DNA of 64,000 nucleotides, from positions 496,001 to 560,000 of the forward strand of contig NZ_JAHXGQ010000003.1 in NCBI RefSeq assembly GCF_019375475.1, written 5' to 3'. Source of the stretch: Saccharothrix obliqua (GTDB taxonomy: Bacteria; Actinomycetota; Actinomycetes; Mycobacteriales; Pseudonocardiaceae). Below the pieces are notes generated by a model, which worked only from the letters and a program-made list of their open reading frames with translations, was not told where the DNA came from and made no database searches. Both the position numbers and the translations under genes were made by a program. Of this stretch, positions 44,469 to 53,602 are shown one piece after another; position 1 is the first letter of the stretch; every line of letters begins with the position of its first letter.

Positions 44469-46605
44469 CGGGATCGTCCTCCGTGTCCGGTCCCACCCCG
44501 AACCACCGCAACACGGCCGCGGTCAGGCGGGAGACGTCGTTGTCGTCCTTGTCGTGGGACAGGGCGGCGCACCAGCCGATCGAGCCGGTCGCGAACACCG
44601 CGCCCCCACCAGGTGTTTCGAGCAACGTCAGGTCCGCTCGCCTGCGGTCGAGCGGGTCGCCGAGCGGGTGCGGCGTGGTCGGACCGGTGTCCGCCGACTG
44701 GTAGTCGTCGCCGAGCACGGCCCGGCCGAGCAGGGTGATGTTCGGCGGGCTGCCCAGCAGCGGGTCGATGCCGTCGGTCTCGAACGACGCCGCGCCGCCG
44801 AGCACCGCGCCGAACCCGCCCAGCGGCGAGGTGATGCCGGCCAGCAGCGGGTGCGGACCCGCCAGCTCGTACGCGGCGCCCGCGGTCAGCCCGGCGGCGG
44901 TGGTGCCGATGCCGAACAGCCGGTGCGGTGCCCGACCGCGTTCCTGCCACAGGCCGCCCGGCTCACCGGTCGACGCCAGGTGCAGCTCGCCCGGCTCCGA
45001 CTCCCACATGCGGACGCCCGCGTAACCACGCCGCAGCTCGGCCAGCCACGGCTTGCGGGGGTGGATCGACGTCACCCAGTACGCGCCGTTGCCGCCCAGG
45101 TAGCCGAGCCTGCCGCCGTCGCCCAGGTACGCCTCGGCGGCGTCCAGCATCCGCCCCGTCCAATACTCGGGGTGGCTGCCGGTGACCACCGCCCGGTAGC
45201 CGGCGAGCGCCGCCACGCCCTCGGCGTGCAGGTCGTGGTCGGTCACCAGGTCGAACTCGAAGCCCTGCCGCCGCAGCCAGCCGAGCAGGTGCAGGTCCTC
45301 GCTGTACTGGTGCGGCGAGGACGCGTGCCGGAACACGTGGTCGTCCCGCACGCCCAGCAACGGCCGCCGCAGCGACGCGGTGGCCGAACCGCTGCCGTCG
45401 CGGTGCCGGTCGTACAGGCTGTGCAGGTGGTTGTCCCGCGCGAACGGGGCCGCCACCTCCGCCGGGTCCTCCGGCAGGAACGGCATGTGCACGTGTTCCA
45501 GCGCGTACGCCAAATAGCTCAACGTGGGCACCAGGAACGCCAGCCGCGCCGTGCGCTCGCGCGGCCGCACGAACAGCGGCAACCGGTCCACGCCCTCCTC
45601 CGACGCCAGCTCGACGGCGTAGCAGCCGCCCGGCAGGTCGTCGGGCAGGGTGAACTCCAGCACCGGCGCCCAGCCGCAGTCGGCCAGGTCGTCGGAGTGG
45701 AAGTGCACCGCCGAGTAACCGCGGTCGGCGTACCGCCAGTCCAGCACGTCGCCGGACCAGTCGTGCCCGGTGACCGCGCGCAGCGGCTGGTTGTGCAGCT
45801 TGCCGTGCCGCCCGTCCACCAGCTCCAGCACCGCGTCGCCGCCGATGTCGTGCGACAGCTCCCAGTGCGCCCGCGCGCCGAGGTGCCACGCGGACCGCGT
45901 GTCGGCGGCCAGCCAGTCCAGCTCGGTGCGCAGGTCGGCGAACACCGTCGGGCCGTCCAGCTTGCCGTCGAAGTACCCGCCGCGCCGCCCGCCCGCGCAC
46001 CGCGCGGCGAACCACATCGGCGCGGCGCCCTGGACGAGCGGTCCCGCCGGGGGAGCGGTGACCACGGTGTACGCCTCGTCGGCGAGCCGGTCGCGCGGGC
46101 GGACCTCCAGCCGCAGCCCCGCCTCGCCGTACCCGCCGACCACCAGGTACCAGCGGCGCGGGCGCAGCACCGGCCCGGCGACGTGGACCACGCCCTGCTC
46201 GGTGCGCACCGCGAACTCCGGCGCGCCGTCCGCGCGCAGCGCCAGCTCGGCGTGCGGCCCGTCCTCCGCGTCGCCCTGGCTCATCAGGCCGGCGCGCTCG
46301 GCCGGCCGGGCCGTCGGCCACACCCACACCGCGAACGACACCGCCGCGCCGAGCGTCGGCGGGCGCGGCACCAGGCCGTAGGAGCCGTGCGCGAAGTCCT
46401 GGTGCGGCACGGTGATCCGCGCCGGGACGTCGACGTCCACGGGTGTCCGCACGGGCGCGGAGCCGTCGTGGTCCACGCGCAGCACGCGCACCGCGACGTC
46501 CGGTGTGGTGGAACTGGCGTGCACCGACACGCGCTCGCCGGGCCGGTAGTTCAACCGGTCGGTGTAGCCCACGACGGGGGCCCTGGTGTGGTCGACGAGA
46601 GCCAC
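44452..46605 (-). CDS. N,N-dimethylformamidase large-subunit-like protein
   Basis: This 717-residue protein resembles the beta (large) subunit of N,N-dimethylformamidase. It has an N-terminal beta-sandwich with a LamG-like stretch (about 85-230). The C-terminal amidohydrolase half contains LAFLVPTLSYLAYALEHVHM, then TGSHPEYWTGRMLDAAEAYL (His478, Glu480) and RLGYLGGNGAYWVTSIHP. In the characterised enzyme the mononuclear iron is held by a Tyr and a His-x-Glu pair, which the HPE motif matches. No small subunit gene is present, as in many actinobacterial homologues. Starts at GTG 46605, one base after the SDR stop. True substrate unknown; amide hydrolysis is inferred. Confidence 0.8.
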   Translation of the reverse strand: MALVDHTRAPVVGYTDRLNYRPGERVSVHASSTTPDVAVRVLRVDHDGSAPVRTPVDVDVPARITVPHQDFAHGSYGLVPRPPTLGAAVSFAVWVWPTARPAERAGLMSQGDAEDGPHAELALRADGAPEFAVRTEQGVVHVAGPVLRPRRWYLVVGGYGEAGLRLEVRPRDRLADEAYTVVTAPPAGPLVQGAAPMWFAARCAGGRRGGYFDGKLDGPTVFADLRTELDWLAADTRSAWHLGARAHWELSHDIGGDAVLELVDGRHGKLHNQPLRAVTGHDWSGDVLDWRYADRGYSAVHFHSDDLADCGWAPVLEFTLPDDLPGGCYAVELASEEGVDRLPLFVRPRERTARLAFLVPTLSYLAYALEHVHMPFLPEDPAEVAAPFARDNHLHSLYDRHRDGSGSATASLRRPLLGVRDDHVFRHASSPHQYSEDLHLLGWLRRQGFEFDLVTDHDLHAEGVAALAGYRAVVTGSHPEYWTGRMLDAAEAYLGDGGRLGYLGGNGAYWVTSIHPRKPWLAELRRGYAGVRMWESEPGELHLASTGEPGGLWQERGRAPHRLFGIGTTAAGLTAGAAYELAGPHPLLAGITSPLGGFGAVLGGAASFETDGIDPLLGSPPNITLLGRAVLGDDYQSADTGPTTPHPLGDPLDRRRADLTLLETPGGGAVFATGSIGWCAALSHDKDDNDVSRLTAAVLRWFGVGPDTEDDPDAAAP

Positions 46606-46606
46606 G

Positions 46607-47335
46607 TCAACCCCTCAGGAGCTGGCCGCCGTCGATCGGCAGCACGGTTCCGGTGATGTGCCGCGCCTCCAGGGACGCCAGCAGCAGCACGGTCGGGACC
46701 AGGTCGTCGGTGTTCGCGAGCCGCCCCAGCGGGATGCGCTCCAGCCACGGCGCGCGTGCCGCCGGGTCGTTCATGGCCGCCGCGGTCAGCGGTGTCTCCA
46801 CGGGGCCGGGTGCGACCGCGTTGACCCGGATGCCGTGCGGGGCCAGTTCCAGCGCCGCCGAGCGCACCAGGGCGTTCATCGCCGCCTTGGTGGCCTCGTA
46901 GTGCCCGAGGCCCACCGTCGGCTGCAACGAACCCGCCGACGAGATGTGCACGATCGCGCCGCCGCGCCGGGCCGCGATCATCGCCTCGCCGACCGCCTGG
47001 GTGACCAGGAACGTGCCGCGCACGTTCACCGCGAGCACCGCGTCCAACGCCTCCACGGGCAGCGACAGCAGCGGACCGGCGCCGCCGACCACGCCCGCCG
47101 CGTGCACCAGCACGTCCAGCGGCCCCAGCTCCGCGACGGCCTTCGCCACGCCCGCCCGCACCGACGCGGCGTCGCGGACGTCCATGTGCACGCCGAGCCC
47201 GCCGAACTCCTCCACCGTCCGGGCCGTGCCGATCGGGTCCACGTCGGCGACCGCGACCCGGTGCCCGCGCCCGGCCAGCGCCTTGGCGATCGCGCCGCCG
47301 ATGCCGCCCGCTCCTCCGGTAACCAACGCCACCAT
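46607..47335 (-). CDS. Short-chain dehydrogenase/reductase (SDR)
   Basis: This is a 242-residue classical SDR. The cofactor loop TGGAGGIG (7-14) and the Asp-Val-Asp end of strand 2 (AVADVDP) predict NAD preference. HAAG replaces the usual NNAG. Catalytic Ser is in VHISSAGS and Tyr/Lys in YEATK. The C-terminus IDGGQLLRG is typical. The ATG at 47335 shares a base with the upstream TGA (TGATG); a GTG three bases earlier is an alternative. It sits between methyltransferase-like and dimethylformamidase-like genes in the same operon and probably oxidises or reduces an alcohol/ketone intermediate. Confidence 0.93.
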   Translation of the reverse strand: MVALVTGGAGGIGGAIAKALAGRGHRVAVADVDPIGTARTVEEFGGLGVHMDVRDAASVRAGVAKAVAELGPLDVLVHAAGVVGGAGPLLSLPVEALDAVLAVNVRGTFLVTQAVGEAMIAARRGGAIVHISSAGSLQPTVGLGHYEATKAAMNALVRSAALELAPHGIRVNAVAPGPVETPLTAAAMNDPAARAPWLERIPLGRLANTDDLVPTVLLLASLEARHITGTVLPIDGGQLLRG

Positions 47336-48300
47336 CACACGGCCTCCGCGATCACGACGCGCGGGCTGCCGGGCAGCGCGCGGGTTTCCCGCACCCGCCA
47401 GCCCGTTTCGGCGAGCCAGGCGCGCACTTCGTCCTCCGGGTGGACGACCGTGCCGTCCACGACGCTGTACTCACCCGCGATGGCCGGGTCCAGGGCACGG
47501 TCGTCGGCGGGGTCCAGCAGGAAGTCCAGCACCAGCAGCGTCGCGCCGGCGTCGACCACCGCCCGCGCGGCGCGCAGGACGGTCTTGTTCCGCTCCGCGT
47601 CGAAGCGGTGCACCACGTGCTCCAGCAGCACCGCGTCGTACCGGCCGGGCACCTCGTCGGTCAGCGGATCGGCCTCGTGGAAGGAGATCCGGTCGGCGAG
47701 GTCGGCGTGGACCGCGTCACGCACCTTGGCGACGGTCTCCGCGTCGGCGACGAACGCGCCGGTCAGCTCGGGGTTGCGCTTGGCTGCCTCGACGAGGAAC
47801 GCCGACGACAGGCCGCCGAGGTCCAGCACGTGCCGGTGCGCCGAGAAGTCGTAGTTCTCGGCGAGCATGACGGCGTGCAACGCGTTGTAGGTCTGCACGC
47901 CCTTGCGGAGCACGTCGAGCTTGCTCTCGTCCAACTCGAACGGACCGGGGCGCGCGGTGCGCATGGTCTCGGTGTAGTGCACCCAGTGCGGGTAGCTCAG
48001 GGCGTCCCAGAACGCCAGGTGCGGGCGCAGGTCCAGCCCGTTGCGGCCGGCGAGGTAGGTCTCGGTCGCCGGTGTGTTGGCGTACTTGCCGTCCCGGCGT
48101 TCCAGCAGGCCGACGCCGACCATGGCGTCGGCCAGGACGCGGGCGGAGCGCTCCGGCAGTTCGGCGCGCTCGGCCAGTTCGAGGCTGGTGGCGGGTCCCA
48201 GGGCGAGGGCGCTGAACACGCCCAGCTCGCTGGCCGCGAACAACTGCTTGGCGGCCATGTAGCCGGTCGCCACGTTGAGCAGCGGAGTGGGGTCGGTCAT
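47335..48300 (-). CDS. O-methyltransferase-type protein (Methyltransf_2 fold)
   Basis: This 321-residue protein has an N-terminal winged-helix dimerisation domain (LNVATGYMAAKQLFAASELG, LPERSARVLADAMVGVGLLE) and a C-terminal Rossmann methyltransferase domain. In the latter, motif I is HVLDLGGLSSAFLVEAAKRN, a form with LGGLSS in place of GxGxG, and motif IV is YDAVLLEHVVHRFDAERNKT. The catalytic His of true O-methyltransferases would lie in EHVVHRF. The degenerate glycine loop leaves SAM binding slightly doubtful. AGGAG lies 8 bases before the ATG, 11 bases after the alcohol dehydrogenase stop. Confidence 0.87.
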   Translation of the reverse strand: MTDPTPLLNVATGYMAAKQLFAASELGVFSALALGPATSLELAERAELPERSARVLADAMVGVGLLERRDGKYANTPATETYLAGRNGLDLRPHLAFWDALSYPHWVHYTETMRTARPGPFELDESKLDVLRKGVQTYNALHAVMLAENYDFSAHRHVLDLGGLSSAFLVEAAKRNPELTGAFVADAETVAKVRDAVHADLADRISFHEADPLTDEVPGRYDAVLLEHVVHRFDAERNKTVLRAARAVVDAGATLLVLDFLLDPADDRALDPAIAGEYSVVDGTVVHPEDEVRAWLAETGWRVRETRALPGSPRVVIAEAV

Positions 48301-48311
48301 GGCGAGGTCTC

Positions 48312-49424
48312 CTAGTCCAATCCGGGGTCGACGACGGCCTTGACCGCGGCCATCGACTCCATGTCACGGATCGCCTGCTCCGCACCCGACAGGCCGACGG
48401 CCGGGGAGAACATGGCGTCCCACTCGAAACGGCCCGCGAAGGCCGACAGGAAGCGCAGCGCGCGGGCCAGGTCGCCCACGTCGCCGTTCAGCGAGCCCAC
48501 GACGGTGATCTCGCGGCCCAGCACCACGTCCATGGGCACCGGCGCGGCCTGTGGGCCGGCGATGCCGACGACGACGTGCGTGCCCCGCTTGCCGCACATC
48601 AGCACGCCCTCGCGGTTGGCGGTCGGCGCGCCCGCGAAGTCCAGCACCAGGTCCGCGCCCCGCGCGCCGGTCAGCTCCTCGACCTGGGCGACCCGCTCGT
48701 CCGGGTCGGTCACGTCGGTGACGTCGATGGTGGCGTCCGCGCCGAACTTCGCCGCGAGCGCCAGCCGGTTCGCCGGCCCGCCGAGCGTGATGACCTGACC
48801 CGCGCCCGCCGCGCGGGCGTACGCGGTGGCCACCAGGCCGAGCGGCCCGGCGCCCTGCACCGCCACCGTGGAGCCCGGCTGCACGCCGCCCGCGTTGGCG
48901 AACGCGCGGACCACGGTCTTCACCGCGCACCCGGCGGCGGCCGCCCAGTTGTCCGGCATGTCGGGCGCGAGCACGATCCGGTCCGCGCCGGGCGGCAGGT
49001 AGGCGTACTCGGACAGGCCGCCGATGGCGTACGGCCAGCGGTCGGAGCGCTGGGAGAACCCGTAGCCGCGGTGGTCGCACAGCACCGGCTCGCGCAGCAC
49101 GGTGCAGCCGGCGCAGTGCCCGCACACGGACTCCGACCAGACGACCCGGCTGCCGATCTCGACGGGTCTGCCGAACGCGTCCCGCCCGGAGTGCGCGCCG
49201 AGCGCTACGACCTCGCCCGCCATCTCGTGACCGAGGATGATCGGGAGCGGGATGAACGGCATGACGCCCGCCCACAGGTGCGCGTCGGTGCCGCACAGGG
49301 TGGTGCTGGTGATCCGCACGATCGCCGCGCCCGGCGGCAGTTCCCGCGGCAGCGGCACCTCGACGAGTTCGAGCGGTGCGTTGAACTCGCGCAGCACCGC
49401 CGCGCGAGTCGCGGTGGGGTGCAT
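48312..49424 (-). CDS. Zinc-dependent alcohol dehydrogenase (MDR)
   Basis: This is a 370-residue medium-chain dehydrogenase. The catalytic zinc residues are in STTLCGTDAHLW and the GHEMAGEV motif; the structural zinc lobe is CGHCAGCTVLREPVLC, all four cysteines present. The Rossmann motif is VAVQGAGPLGLVATAYARAA. Length and order match threonine/alcohol dehydrogenase relatives acting on 1,2-diols or amino-alcohols. GGGAGG precedes the ATG. The gene opens a tightly spaced five-gene run (ADH, methyltransferase, SDR, dimethylformamidase-like, esterase) separated from the ABC transporter genes by a 370-base repeat tract. Confidence 0.92.
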   Translation of the reverse strand: MHPTATRAAVLREFNAPLELVEVPLPRELPPGAAIVRITSTTLCGTDAHLWAGVMPFIPLPIILGHEMAGEVVALGAHSGRDAFGRPVEIGSRVVWSESVCGHCAGCTVLREPVLCDHRGYGFSQRSDRWPYAIGGLSEYAYLPPGADRIVLAPDMPDNWAAAAGCAVKTVVRAFANAGGVQPGSTVAVQGAGPLGLVATAYARAAGAGQVITLGGPANRLALAAKFGADATIDVTDVTDPDERVAQVEELTGARGADLVLDFAGAPTANREGVLMCGKRGTHVVVGIAGPQAAPVPMDVVLGREITVVGSLNGDVGDLARALRFLSAFAGRFEWDAMFSPAVGLSGAEQAIRDMESMAAVKAVVDPGLD

Positions 49425-49469
49425 CTACGCCTCCCGGCTGGTGAGGTCGGTGGAGGAACGGGCCCCGAC

Positions 49470-49735
49470 GCTCGTTCGCCCGCGGTTCTGGGGTGGGTGC
49501 GTGGTGTGTCGCGCTGCGGAGGGGTGGGGCGTGGCACTGGTTCGCCCGCGGGGTGGGGACGGGCGTGGGGTGGGCGGCCGGCCCGGGGTGTGTCGTGGTG
49601 CGGCGGGGTGGGGCGCGGCACCGGCTCGCCCGCGATCCTGGAGCGGGTGCGGGGTGGGCTCGCCGGTGGGCGGCGAGGCCGGGGTGTGTCGTGGTGCGGA
49701 GAGGCGGATCGCGGAGGGGCGGGGGGCGCGCCGGA
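49470..49735 (+). repeat. G-rich imperfect repeat tract 2 (inside the minus-strand cluster)
   Basis: Three imperfect units of 66-84 bases. The anchor TCGCCCGCG occurs at 49476, 49542 and 49626. The companion block GGTGTGTCG occurs at about 49503, 49587 and 49683, and the last two copies share the 18-mer GGGTGTGTCGTGGTGCGG exactly. The tract lies between two co-directional genes and so would be transcribed as a C-rich leader upstream of the alcohol dehydrogenase gene. Confidence 0.65.
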
Positions 49736-49794
49736 GCGCGGTACGTCGCCGGCTCGCGGGCGGGTCGTGGCGCATGGGTAACCCCTTCGGTCGG

Positions 49795-50661
49795 TCAGGC
49801 CATGGAGTCCCAGCGGTCCCGGCGGCGGGTCCACAGGAGGACCACGAGGATCACCAGGAACGGCAGGACGCCGCGGTACTGCTGGAGGGCGACGACGGTG
49901 CTGGCGAGGCCCTGGAGGACGCCCAGGGCCACGCCGCCGACGAACGTCCACGCGAAGCTGCGGAACCCGCCCACGAGGGCGGCGGCCAGGGCGGGGGTGA
50001 TCAGCAGCGCCTGCGAGCCGAAGTCGCTGGCGAGCTGGGGCGCGACGATCATGATCGCCAACGCGCCCGCCGCGCCCGCCGTGCCCCACACCACCATTGA
50101 CAGCCGGGGCACCGGGATGCCGATCAGCTCGGCGGTGGTGGGCCGCTCGGACAGCGCGCGCAGCAGCAGGCCGACCCGCGTGCGCCGCAGCAGCACGGTG
50201 GGCAGCACGGCGAACAGCACCGCGAGGGCCATGGTGACCACCGCGGTCCACGTGATCACCACGCCGCCCACCGTCGCGACCGGGCTGTCGAACGGGCTGG
50301 GGAACCGGTGCGGGTGCTGCCCGCCGAACAACCGCAACCCCACCGCGACGAGGCCGGTGAAGACCGCGATGGTCACCGCGGCCTTCACCCCCTCGCCCGC
50401 CTCGGAGAACCAGCGCACCATCACCGCACCCAGCCCCATGTGGATGACGGCGGCGCCGGCCAGGCCGCAGACGACGGCCGGGAACAGCGGCAGACCCGCC
50501 TCGTGCAGCAGGACCATCCCGAACGCCCCGAACGCGCCGACGGCGGCCTGGGCGAAGTTGACCACCGCGACGAGCCGGTACGTGAGCAGCGTGGACAGCC
50601 CCATCAGGGCGTACGCCCCGCCGGTCACCAGCCCCGCGACGGCCGCGGACAGTTGCAGCAC
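49795..50661 (-). CDS. Branched-chain amino-acid-type ABC permease (LivH-like)
   Basis: This 288-residue membrane permease has about eight hydrophobic helices. The N-terminal GLVTGGAYALMGLSTLLTYR, then VVNFAQAAVGAFGAF, is the classic LivH opening. The EAA-like loop reads LLLRALSERPTTAELIGIPV. The GTG start at 50661 has GGAGG 7 bases upstream; a longer frame lacks one. It lies 14 bases behind the binding-protein gene. The set has the composition of a Liv system, but the catabolic neighbours suggest import of an amide or related small acid rather than leucine. Confidence 0.92.
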   Translation of the reverse strand: MLQLSAAVAGLVTGGAYALMGLSTLLTYRLVAVVNFAQAAVGAFGAFGMVLLHEAGLPLFPAVVCGLAGAAVIHMGLGAVMVRWFSEAGEGVKAAVTIAVFTGLVAVGLRLFGGQHPHRFPSPFDSPVATVGGVVITWTAVVTMALAVLFAVLPTVLLRRTRVGLLLRALSERPTTAELIGIPVPRLSMVVWGTAGAAGALAIMIVAPQLASDFGSQALLITPALAAALVGGFRSFAWTFVGGVALGVLQGLASTVVALQQYRGVLPFLVILVVLLWTRRRDRWDSMA

Positions 50662-50675
50662 GACAAAGCCTCCGG

Positions 50676-51839
50676 TCAGGCGTTGGGCACGGTGACGAAC
50701 GTGTCGTCCACGACGACCCACCGCAGGCCGGTGAGGCGGACGATCTTCGACGCCTGGTTCGGCGCGTGCGCCTCACCGGGGCCGAACTCCCACGGCGTGC
50801 CGAGCATCGGGTCCTCGATGGGGGTCATGTCGCGCAGCGCGGCGTTGACCGAGTCGCGGGTGACCTCGCCCTTGATGGTCTTGAGCACCTCGACGAGGAA
50901 CTTCGCGGACAGGTAGCCGCCCTGGGAGAACGCGGTGGCCGCCGCGCCCGCCCGGGTCACGGTGTCCCGCCAGCCCTTGTTCGCGAGGCTGTCCGAGGTG
51001 AACGGCTCGAACTCGCTGCCCGCGTACACGTTGAGACCGAGCCCGCCGACGGCCTTCGCCACGCTGTCGGTGTAGGCCGGGGCCAGCAGCAGGAAGTCCA
51101 CGTCCTGCATCCCCTGCGTCTTCGCGGCCTGGAGCCAGGGCACCACGAGCTGCTCGGACGGGTTGAACAGGATGGCGTCGCAGTCGGCTTCCTTGGCCTT
51201 CAGCAGGTACGGGGTGAGGTCACCGCTCTGCGGCACCGTCATGTCGTTGACCCGCAACGCCTGGCCGCTCAGCTTCTCCCACCGCGCCAGGGCTTCCCGG
51301 ACGGCGTCCTCGTCGCCGGGCAGCAGGGCGGTGAAGTTGCAGATCGCCTTGTCGCCGAGCTTCTGCGTGGCGTGCAGCAGCACGGCGGTCATCAGCGTGA
51401 ACGGGCCGACGTTCACGGGTGCGATGTTCGGGCTCTGGAAGCACTTCGGCGTCGCGGCGACCGCCATCACCGAGCTGATCTTCTGCTGCCGGTAGAAGCC
51501 GTCGTTGACGGCGCAGTCGGTGAAGCTGGCGGAGCCCGCCATGGCGACCACGCCCGCGTCGGCCAGCTCGCGCGCCACCTGCGCGGTGCGCTGCGCGTTG
51601 CCCGCGTCGTCCTTGACGATGTACTCGATCTTCTTGCCGTTGATCCCGCCCGACTCGTTGACGTCGTCGAAAACGCGCTGAGCGGTCTTGGCGACCTCCG
51701 CGGTGATGAACTGCCCCGTCAGACCGGCGACGGCGCCGATCTTGATCGTGTCCCCGTCCCCGCTGCCGCAACCCGCGAGCACGGATGCGGTCAGCGCGGC
51801 CGTGGCGAAGACGGCTCCCGCTGTGAGGTGCTTTCTCAT
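50676..51839 (-). CDS. Substrate-binding lipoprotein of the Liv-type ABC importer
   Basis: This is a 387-residue periplasmic-binding-type lipoprotein. The signal peptide ends in the lipobox LAGC (Cys24). The mature part begins DTIKIGAVAGLTG, typical of type-I LivK/receptor-family binders, with VFDDVNESGGINGKKIEYIV and LADAGVVAMAGSASFTDCAV in the first lobe. Binding residues cannot be assigned from sequence alone. It lies 24 bases downstream of the fused permease-ATPase gene and 14 upstream of livH. Confidence 0.93.
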   Translation of the reverse strand: MRKHLTAGAVFATAALTASVLAGCGSGDGDTIKIGAVAGLTGQFITAEVAKTAQRVFDDVNESGGINGKKIEYIVKDDAGNAQRTAQVARELADAGVVAMAGSASFTDCAVNDGFYRQQKISSVMAVAATPKCFQSPNIAPVNVGPFTLMTAVLLHATQKLGDKAICNFTALLPGDEDAVREALARWEKLSGQALRVNDMTVPQSGDLTPYLLKAKEADCDAILFNPSEQLVVPWLQAAKTQGMQDVDFLLLAPAYTDSVAKAVGGLGLNVYAGSEFEPFTSDSLANKGWRDTVTRAGAAATAFSQGGYLSAKFLVEVLKTIKGEVTRDSVNAALRDMTPIEDPMLGTPWEFGPGEAHAPNQASKIVRLTGLRWVVVDDTFVTVPNA

Positions 51840-51863
51840 CTAGAGTGTTTCCCTTCGGGTGTT

Positions 51864-53600
51864 TCAGTGGGCTGCGGTACCCAGGTAGGCCGCGACGACC
51901 GCGGGGTCGGCCAGCACCTCGTCGGGTGGCCCGGAGGCGATCACCCGTCCGAAGTCCATGACCACGACCGAGTCGCAGGTCGAGCGGACCAGTTCGATGT
52001 CGTGCTCCACCAGCAGCACGGCGGTGTCGAAGCGCTCGGGGATCTCCGCCAGCCGCCGTTGCAGCAGCTCGGTCTCCGCGCTGGAGTGACCCGCGGCGGG
52101 CTCGTCGAGCAGCAGCACGGGCGGGCGGCCCGCGGCGAGGCCCGCGACCTCCAGCAACCGGCGGGTGGCGACGTCCACCGCCTCGATCGGCACGTCGGCG
52201 GCGGGGCACTCGAACAACGCGAGCTGTTCGTCCACCTCCTCGGAGGTCAGCGACTTGCCCGCCGCGACCTGGAGGAACATGCCGACGGTCAGCCGCTCGG
52301 GCACGCGCAGCTGCTGGAAGCTGCGGCGCAGGCCGAGGCGGGCGCGGCGGTGCGCGGGCAGCCGGTCCACGGGCGTGCCGTCGAGCAGCACCTGCCCGGC
52401 GTACCGGTCGGTGAACCCGGTGACGGTGTTGATGAGCGTCGACTTGCCCGCGCCGTTCGGACCGACCAGGCCGACCACGTGCCCCCTGGGCACGGCCAGC
52501 GAGATGCCGTCGTTGGCGGTCAGCGCGCCGAACCGCACCGTCAGGTCGCGCACCTCCAGCACGGGCGTGGCGTCCGCGGTCTGCCGGGGCTGGCGCAGCC
52601 GGATCGGCACCAGCGGTTTCGGGTTGGCGTGCGGGATGGGCAACGCGTCCATCCGCGCGGCCCGCTTGCGCCGGCGACGCGCGCGCATCAGGTCGGTCTG
52701 GCTGCCACCCATGCGCAGCACCTGGACCGCCCCGATGCCGAAGAACAGGGCGGCGAGGTCCTGGGGGATGCCGAGCGCGTCGAGCAGCACCGGGAACAAC
52801 GCGCCGACCAGGCCGCCCGCGATGGCGCCTTCGACGTTGTTGGTGCCGACGAACAGGGCGATCGCGAAGAACGACACGGACGCGAGCGCGGCGAAGTTGC
52901 CCGCCGTGACGATGCCGAGCTGACCCGCCATCAGCCCGCCGCCGACACCCGCGAGGAACGCGCTGAGCGCGAACGCCGTCAGCTTGCCCCGGGCGACGCT
53001 GATGCCGTGCGCGGCGGCGGCCCGCTCGGAGTGGCGGATCTCCACCAGCGCGCCGCCGGTGCGGGTGCGGTCCAGGTAGTGCAGCCCGACGAAGATCAAG
53101 GACACGACGATGACGGTGAACACGAAGAACTGGCTGTCGGTGGTGAAACCCGCCGGCCGCTGGACGAAGTCGTAGTCGGCCTGGCCGGGGAACGGCAACC
53201 CGGTGAACACGACGTCCAGCGCGGTGGCGAAGGCGAACGTGGCGACCGCCAGGTTCACGCCGCGCAACCGCAGCGCGGGCAGCCCGATCAGCACGCCCGC
53301 GCCGGTCGCCGCGAGCCCGCCCAGGACGAGCCACAGGTAGAAGCCGCCGGGCACGCGCGCCACGTTCGCCCAGCCGACCACCCACGCGCCGATCGCGGCG
53401 AAGCTGAGCTGGCACAGGGAGATCACCCCGGCCCGGCCGGTGATCAGGCCGTAGCTCTGCATGAACACGGTGCTGATGGCCGCGCCGGTGAGGATGAAGG
53501 TGAAGTTGTTGTTGGCGAACCCGGCACCGGCGGCGGCGACCACCGCGGCGAGCAGGAGGCCGAGCACCACGGGGTGCGGCTTGCGGCGCAACACGTCCAC
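51864..53600 (-). CDS. Fused LivM-LivG: ABC permease plus ATPase in one chain
   Basis: This is a 578-residue fusion. Residues 1-310 are a LivM-like permease (ITGRAGVISLCQLSFAAIGA; EIRHSERAAAAHGISVARGK), then a basic linker (RARRRRKRAAR). From about 345 comes a LivG-like ATPase: GPNGAGKSTLINTVTGF (Walker A), LGLRRSFQQLRVPE (Q-loop), PPVLLLDEPAAGHSS (Walker B) and VLLVEHDIELV (H-loop). The ABC signature, normally LSYGQQ, is not recognisable: the equivalent stretch reads VDVATRRLLEVAGLA. GTG start at 53600, three bases after the livF stop. Permease-ATPase fusions occur in this family, but loss of the signature is odd, since LivF would then supply the only good one. Confidence 0.9.
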   Translation of the reverse strand: MDVLRRKPHPVVLGLLLAAVVAAAGAGFANNNFTFILTGAAISTVFMQSYGLITGRAGVISLCQLSFAAIGAWVVGWANVARVPGGFYLWLVLGGLAATGAGVLIGLPALRLRGVNLAVATFAFATALDVVFTGLPFPGQADYDFVQRPAGFTTDSQFFVFTVIVVSLIFVGLHYLDRTRTGGALVEIRHSERAAAAHGISVARGKLTAFALSAFLAGVGGGLMAGQLGIVTAGNFAALASVSFFAIALFVGTNNVEGAIAGGLVGALFPVLLDALGIPQDLAALFFGIGAVQVLRMGGSQTDLMRARRRRKRAARMDALPIPHANPKPLVPIRLRQPRQTADATPVLEVRDLTVRFGALTANDGISLAVPRGHVVGLVGPNGAGKSTLINTVTGFTDRYAGQVLLDGTPVDRLPAHRRARLGLRRSFQQLRVPERLTVGMFLQVAAGKSLTSEEVDEQLALFECPAADVPIEAVDVATRRLLEVAGLAAGRPPVLLLDEPAAGHSSAETELLQRRLAEIPERFDTAVLLVEHDIELVRSTCDSVVVMDFGRVIASGPPDEVLADPAVVAAYLGTAAH

Positions 53601-53602
53601 GC

